A stretch of 64,000 nt of DNA from contig CM068830.1 of assembly GCA_028554795.2 (NCBI GenBank), positions 108,327,214-108,391,213 on the forward strand, given 5' to 3'. The position numbers and the translations under genes were made by a program. Of the stretch, positions 55,901 through 64,000 are shown in pieces; position 1 is the stretch's first letter, and the number at the start of each line of letters is the position of its first letter. The notes under the pieces were generated by a model. It did no database searches. It was not told the DNA's origin and saw only the letters and a program-made list of their open reading frames with translations. The DNA is from Sinohyriopsis cumingii (Eukaryota; Mollusca; Bivalvia; Unionida; Unionidae).

Positions 55901-56639
55901 CGCATTAAAGGATATTCTGCCAGTCACAGTAGACTGCCTAGACTTTATAGGGCCGATAACGTTTAGGTCACATGTTATAGACTCCTCCTGTACAGGGCGA
56001 GCAGTGTTGTCCTCAAAAGGGTTGCTCATCACTCAGGATGCTGCCGGACTCAGAACGACCACGTGTCCAAGGGCAGCTTACGTGCATATTTATGACTAGG
56101 ACTGCCCGTGGTCACCTCCACCTATGGCTTCTCCACACCCCAATCAAAGCAGGAATTTTAAAATTTACTAGCACAGTCACATATGGGATGCACAACAAAC
56201 CTGTGCCGGAGAGCACTTAAAGTGGGAAAGTCCTTACTCAGTGGCGATCCCACTACCTTGGCCACGGGAGCCGATTCCTAAGGGCATGAAGCATGATAAG
56301 GACTGGCTATTACGTTGGCTGCAGTTGATGGACGCGATTTATAATGTGCTTCATCGATGTCATCAGCACTCCATAGCACTTTTCTGGTCCGCCATGAAGG
56401 TCGTTGTTTCGATTATGATCTAATCCGTCTAATCAGCCTGAAGGTTTACTTGGAAGGTCCCTCTATTTAACCCATAGGTGGGGCAGTAGTCGATATGACG
56501 ACACTGTATGCCTGGGGTCGAATGCTGCATAGTTACCATGTGTTGCCACGAGGAGGCACTGAAATAGTCTTAATGGTGGAGAGGCAATGTACTGGCTGGG
56601 GGAGGTGGGCTTACGTGCTAGGCTCCCCTTTTTGGGAAT

Positions 56640-56640
<1 letters not shown>
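52950..56640 (-). mobile_element. Decayed RTE-like LINE, second family
   Basis: Minus-strand order: a possible 5' region (about 55950-56640), endonuclease remnants at 55194-55439 (LFMLDNFNFRVGMDK; ITKTIFRKADMCKTTWMHPR), a linker (TRVHHDWFDGYNEGIKIMIE, 54633-54893), RT start (MNCGRAPGKDRIPA, 54296-54350), RT core (LLLDSQRGFFTVRQIRDNAW and ISITKAFDYLNREATW, 53804-54115) and a C-terminal part towards 52950. It differs from the LINE at 45.9-49.0 kb in the endonuclease end (TTWMHPRS against SWRHPRSRHWHQ). Frameshifts and stops occur throughout, so it is old. Confidence 0.8.
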
Positions 56641-59937
<3,297 letters not shown>

Positions 59938-60249
59938 ATGCTCCTGAGATAAATGTTACAATTACTGGCTCCAATTATCAAAACATGACACCGTATGCCA
60001 TTTGTGAAGCCAGTGGATTTCCCTCAAAGTATACATTCCATCCCTGGAAGCACGTGCTTGGAGAAGTGACAATTAGATCCCATCTCCATAGTAGTCCTGA
60101 AGACAACATATATTACAACAAAAATATATTGAAACTGAATAGGTTGTCACTGCAGGATATGGGATCTTACGTCTGTTCCGTCGACAACGGCGTAAAAGGG
60201 GTCAATGGGAATGTTATACAAACTGGTGCTGCAGTTCTTAATGTCAAAG
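59938..60249 (+). CDS. IgSF gene, exon D: Ig domain 3
   Basis: Whole Ig domain in one exon; acceptor GTATTTTCAG in phase 1, donor AAAG|GTAATA in phase 1. B-strand cysteine in PYAICEASGFPSKYTF, Trp in HPWKH, and a textbook F strand LSLQDMGSYVCSVDN (DxGxYxC), ending AAVLNVK. Sequons NVT and NMT. It follows exon C through the YAPEINV linker and passes in frame into exon E (KGIPAVV). This is the most canonical domain of the set. Confidence 0.92.
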
Positions 60250-60630
60250 GTAATATATGTTACCATTAAATTCGCATATATGACATACATTCTATTACAC
60301 GTGCCTAATATGTAATGTATAATTCATACCGCTCTGATCCGGCATTACATAGAGGAAATTTAATTTGTACTTTCTCATTCGTTTCTGTCAAATTATGTAT
60401 ACTGTTGTCAGCTGAAAGGAATGTCTAATGTATAACCCTATTGTATCAGTAGTATAAAGTCAGTGATTTCAAATATCTTGGAACATTAGCGCACTGAGTA
60501 TTAGACCAAACCTTGTTGGTATGCTTATTATTGAAATGCATGGTTATATGTTAACAACGTGATGAAAATACAAAGATTATAGTTATTGTCCTTTAATTTG
60601 AAATTAGATTTGAATCTTATTCTGCTGCCA

Positions 60631-61060
60631 AATACAATACGTTTAATGAATCGACTTCATGTGTAACATTTTCAAATAACACTATTAATATAAAATGGTA
60701 GCATTGCGTATTAAAACAAAATACGTGTAATGAATCGACTTCATATTTAACATTTTTAAATCACACTATTAATATAAAATGGTAGCAATGCGTATTAAAA
60801 CAAAATACGTGTAATGAATCGACTTCATGTGTAACATTTTCAAATCACACTATTAATATAAAATGGTAGCAATGCGTATTAAAACAAAATACGTGTAATG
60901 AATCGACTTCATGTGTAACATTTTCAAATCACACTATTAATATAAAATGGTAGCAATGCGTATTAAAACAAAATACGTGTAATGAATCGACTTCATGTGT
61001 AACATTTTCAAATCACACTATTAATATAAAATGGTAGCAATGCGTATTAAAACAAAATGT
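60631..61060. repeat. 84-bp minisatellite, about 5 units
   Basis: Unit AAAATACGTGTAATGAATCG, ACTTCATGTGTAACATTTTC, AAATCACACTATTAATATAA, AATGGTAGCAATGCGTATTA, AAAC. The first unit is the most diverged; the last three are nearly identical, so the array grew recently. It fills nearly half of the 954-bp intron between exons D and E. Confidence 0.96.
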
Positions 61061-61203
61061 TTAAAATTTTATGCCAATTCGAATTTCTACTCCTTGCTGT
61101 TTATGAATGGGTATCGTGTCATTGTAAAGTGAAAGTGATTTACAGCAAAAGAAACCAACAGAATGACGGATAATGTATGTCGATTTATTTATTTCTATTC
61201 TAG

Positions 61204-61536
61204 GGATCCCAGCTGTGGTAAATATAAAAGATGACACATTTGCTGGAGAAATTGGTTCACCTGTCATTGTCGCCATACACTTTTATAGCGACCCGGTCAT
61301 TAAGGAGTTTACATTTCTAAGAAATGGTACGGACGTCAAAAACACTAGCAGGACATCAACGTATATCTGCAAAGACATTGTTGAATTAATGTTCTATGGT
61401 ATCAAGGTTAAGATGGAGGTCCAGACTGCAAATCTGTTGATTCGGAATCTAAGGACATCTGATTTCAAAGACTACACTCTTGTGTTAGAAAATTCACATG
61501 GTAAAGTGGAATTTACATTCCAGCTGGATCCATCAG
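61204..61536 (+). CDS. IgSF gene, exon E: Ig-like domain 4
   Basis: Acceptor TTTCTATTCTAG in phase 1; donor TCAG|GTACGA in phase 1. It encodes IPAVVNIKDDTFAGEIGSPV, IVAIHFYSDPVIKEFTFLRN ... LLIRNLRTSDFKDYTLVLEN and SHGKVEFTFQL. The strand pattern fits an Ig fold, but both canonical cysteines are replaced (VAIHF for B, DYTLVLEN for F), so no core disulphide is expected. Similar cysteine-less Ig domains occur in some molluscan IgSF proteins. The gene goes on beyond: no stop and no transmembrane exon were found before 64000. Confidence 0.85.
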
Positions 61537-63185
61537 GTACGAAATCACTGTAAAAGCATAACCATACAGCTTAATACAACGACAGGTTTTCAATGAAACT
61601 ATTATGTTTATTGCTATCGTATATAACTAAAATGAAAAACACCCTTAGGCATGTTTAATGTTTCCTGTGTATTGTGGTGGGGTGGGAGCAGGTAGCAACT
61701 GAGAAGTACTCCACAAAAGATGTGATTTAACTCAAAACGTTTGTGTTAATATGATAGAAGATAGAATATTTCACTAGTTTAAACCATGCTATACTGTAAG
61801 TGTTCAAAGTGTGCAAAAAGTTAGTTTGCGTGATTGCCCACATAACTGCTTATCTGTGATCATTTGATCTTCTCATCGTATGAAAACCATTGTAGATTAA
61901 CTAAACGTGTTTCGGTTTAAAGTTGTTTTCAATTCAAGGAACATAAGTATTCTATATTTAACAAACATTTAATGATTATAACAAAATAAAAGAAATCAAT
62001 TTACGAATATCTAACTGATGAATGTTTCCATTTAACTTATTGCCCCCCCCCCCCCCCCATATTCACTGGAAGGGGAGTTAAGCCTAATGAATATATGAGC
62101 ATTAGTGATTGTCCTAGACTACTACGGATGCTTAAATTTGAAAACAACATGATTCAACTTAGTGCATAAATTTATGTCGTCCGAATCTCTTAACTGAACA
62201 TTTCTAAAACTGAAAGCCTGCAGTCCAAATCGCCAGATCATACTTCAGTACCATTTCCGAAATTATAATTCTGAAGTAATGTGTAATTCATATGATATTA
62301 TTTCTGCCTTCATTTCAGCATCGGCTAAGTTTAATGGGTGAGCCGAAAAACTCAGCATGTTTAATAGTTGAGTGGATTGGATCTAAAATTCTCTAAACTC
62401 ACATTTGGTCATCAGCGAGGTAGAAAATATCTAGATAAGATCTAACACTACTTTGTATTGATACTCTCAACGCAGAAGAGTTTGACTTTAAAAGAACAGT
62501 AAAAAGCTAGAAAGTAATTTTCGACTATAACAAATTTGAAATTTTTATTTACTGTAATTTACTAAATACTAAAACTTCTTTTGTTTCTAAGACTAATTAG
62601 CTGAGGTGTTCAAGTGAATAGTTTGAACGCTCATGGCAGGTTAGTCGATATGTCTAAGACAGCAGATTAATTTAATTATAGCAGCGTGTATGATTTTGAA
62701 AATTTTTACTGAAATCTTGGTTGTTACCATTTTTTTCAAACAAGGAGATATATTTTAACATTCTGAAGAAATATCATCACAATTATAAAATCATGAAATA
62801 GTATATTATATTATTTGTTTTATAACGTCTGTAAAAGTACATGATGCAAAACTATTTTCATGATTAGCCGAGATAATAGCCGCTATCAAGGTTACAGTTC
62901 CAAACCTATATGAAGCAAAGAAATCAAGTTAGATTAAATTGATAAAGCCGCAGACGAATTAATGACAGTTTTGCGGATAATACAAATTGACTAATTTTGC
63001 CATCAGCCTGGTATATTTCTTACGCAGGACAGAACTTAATATGATAATGATCACTATTATCCTCTTTCTCGATAACACGTTTACAATTGTATATGTGACA
63101 ACATAGATATGTTCGTATAAAACCGACAGAAGCGTCTGACGTATAACATGTAGAGCAAAATATAAAAAATCAAATACAAACATTG

Positions 63186-63240
<55 letters not shown>

Positions 63241-64000
63241 AAGCTATGTTTCTTCATTCTGACCTAATGAATGTTGCTCACAAATGGACATATTTCATGC
63301 AATACTAACTGGACTCTGGTTGTTGTTTTAAAAGTTGTTTCATAATACTTTACGGAGCTTTGTCTACAAAAAAGACATGCCTAACGCTTTAATTGAATTA
63401 TTGATATAGTATCACAACATATCGGATATATAAATGCCAGCAACGTAATATTTTATTTCCAGTTTAAGAAAATTTATTTGGGAACATTTAGATTATGATA
63501 TGCTTAGTTTATTCCACACGAGGCCGTACGTCGCACTATATAAATATATATAGCTGATTCTGAGATGGAACGTATGCTAAAGGAAACCTATTGGATTCAC
63601 CGTCTTAATACGGTATATCCAAAAGGTCTAAATTCCAAAACACTATACGACATTCATTAATCACTTTTTTAATTATGACCCCTGTTTACAATCAGTTAAG
63701 AATAGTTTTATATCATTCTAAAAATATTTTTATACCATTCCAATTTACAGAAAAACTTAACTAGTGAAAGTACAACAAATAAATATCATAAAAATAAGTT
63801 AACTAATTCTTACATATGAAAGCATATTTTTAAATTAATTCTGAATATATTATGATTGAATATTTATACTTTTTTACTATACAAATTGAGTTCCGATGAA
63901 AATACTGAGCATCTGTCAATAATATATAAAGATATAATATATTACTATTTTTATGTTGAATTTGTTTTAATTTTCAATTTTATTTATTTATTTTATTTTT
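61537..64000. other. Intron downstream of exon E
   Basis: AT-rich with no further exon recognised. It contains a poly-C tract of about 16 at 62043-62058 and an (AT)n run at 63187-63237. Confidence 0.75.
63187..63237. repeat. AT microsatellite
   Basis: About 25 uninterrupted AT units. Confidence 0.97.

Overview
The window looks like an animal genome, most likely a mollusc. It is AT-rich and intron-rich, with very long introns, tRNA-derived SINEs whose tails resemble those I know from molluscs, RTE-type LINEs, many minisatellites, and Polinton-type fossils. The species cannot be fixed from the sequence.

Host gene. One plus-strand gene runs through the window. Five exons (16444-16574, 40332-40560, 42555-42881, 59938-60249, 61204-61536) encode four immunoglobulin-like domains of a cell-surface or secreted IgSF protein. 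All junctions have GT/AG borders and matching phases. A 23.8-kb intron cuts through the first Ig domain, and a 17.1-kb intron follows the second. Both ends of the gene are outside the window. A small minus-strand gene-like piece (20707-21329, perhaps starting near 21748) lies inside the large intron.

Left 16 kb. Two diverged copies of one virus-like (Polinton-related) family lie in the same orientation. Copy 1 (about 1-8360) is rearranged into a near-perfect 7.6-kb inverted repeat with arms of about 1.9 kb. Copy 2 (about 11100-15670) keeps a capsid-gene relic of the F54H12.2-like type. The copies share a promoter-like block, a TTTTCCTTCACG motif, a charged-helix gene and a terminal repeat region. 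A 54-bp minisatellite of about 20 units lies between them.

22-37.6 kb. A classical, heavily decayed Polinton/Maverick lies in the large intron. Its recognisable parts are a packaging ATPase, a divergent zinc-ribbon/PLA2-like gene, a protein-primed PolB with a helicase-like C-terminal part, virion genes, and a major capsid relic. No integrase and no terminal repeats were recognised.

40-64 kb. Introns of the Ig gene hold a 53-bp minisatellite of about 22 units, a young RTE-type LINE flanked by an unusually long 86-bp direct repeat (45812-49109), a decayed second LINE (about 52950-56640), two SINEs, a pair of unnamed interspersed repeats, an 84-bp minisatellite, and several microsatellites.
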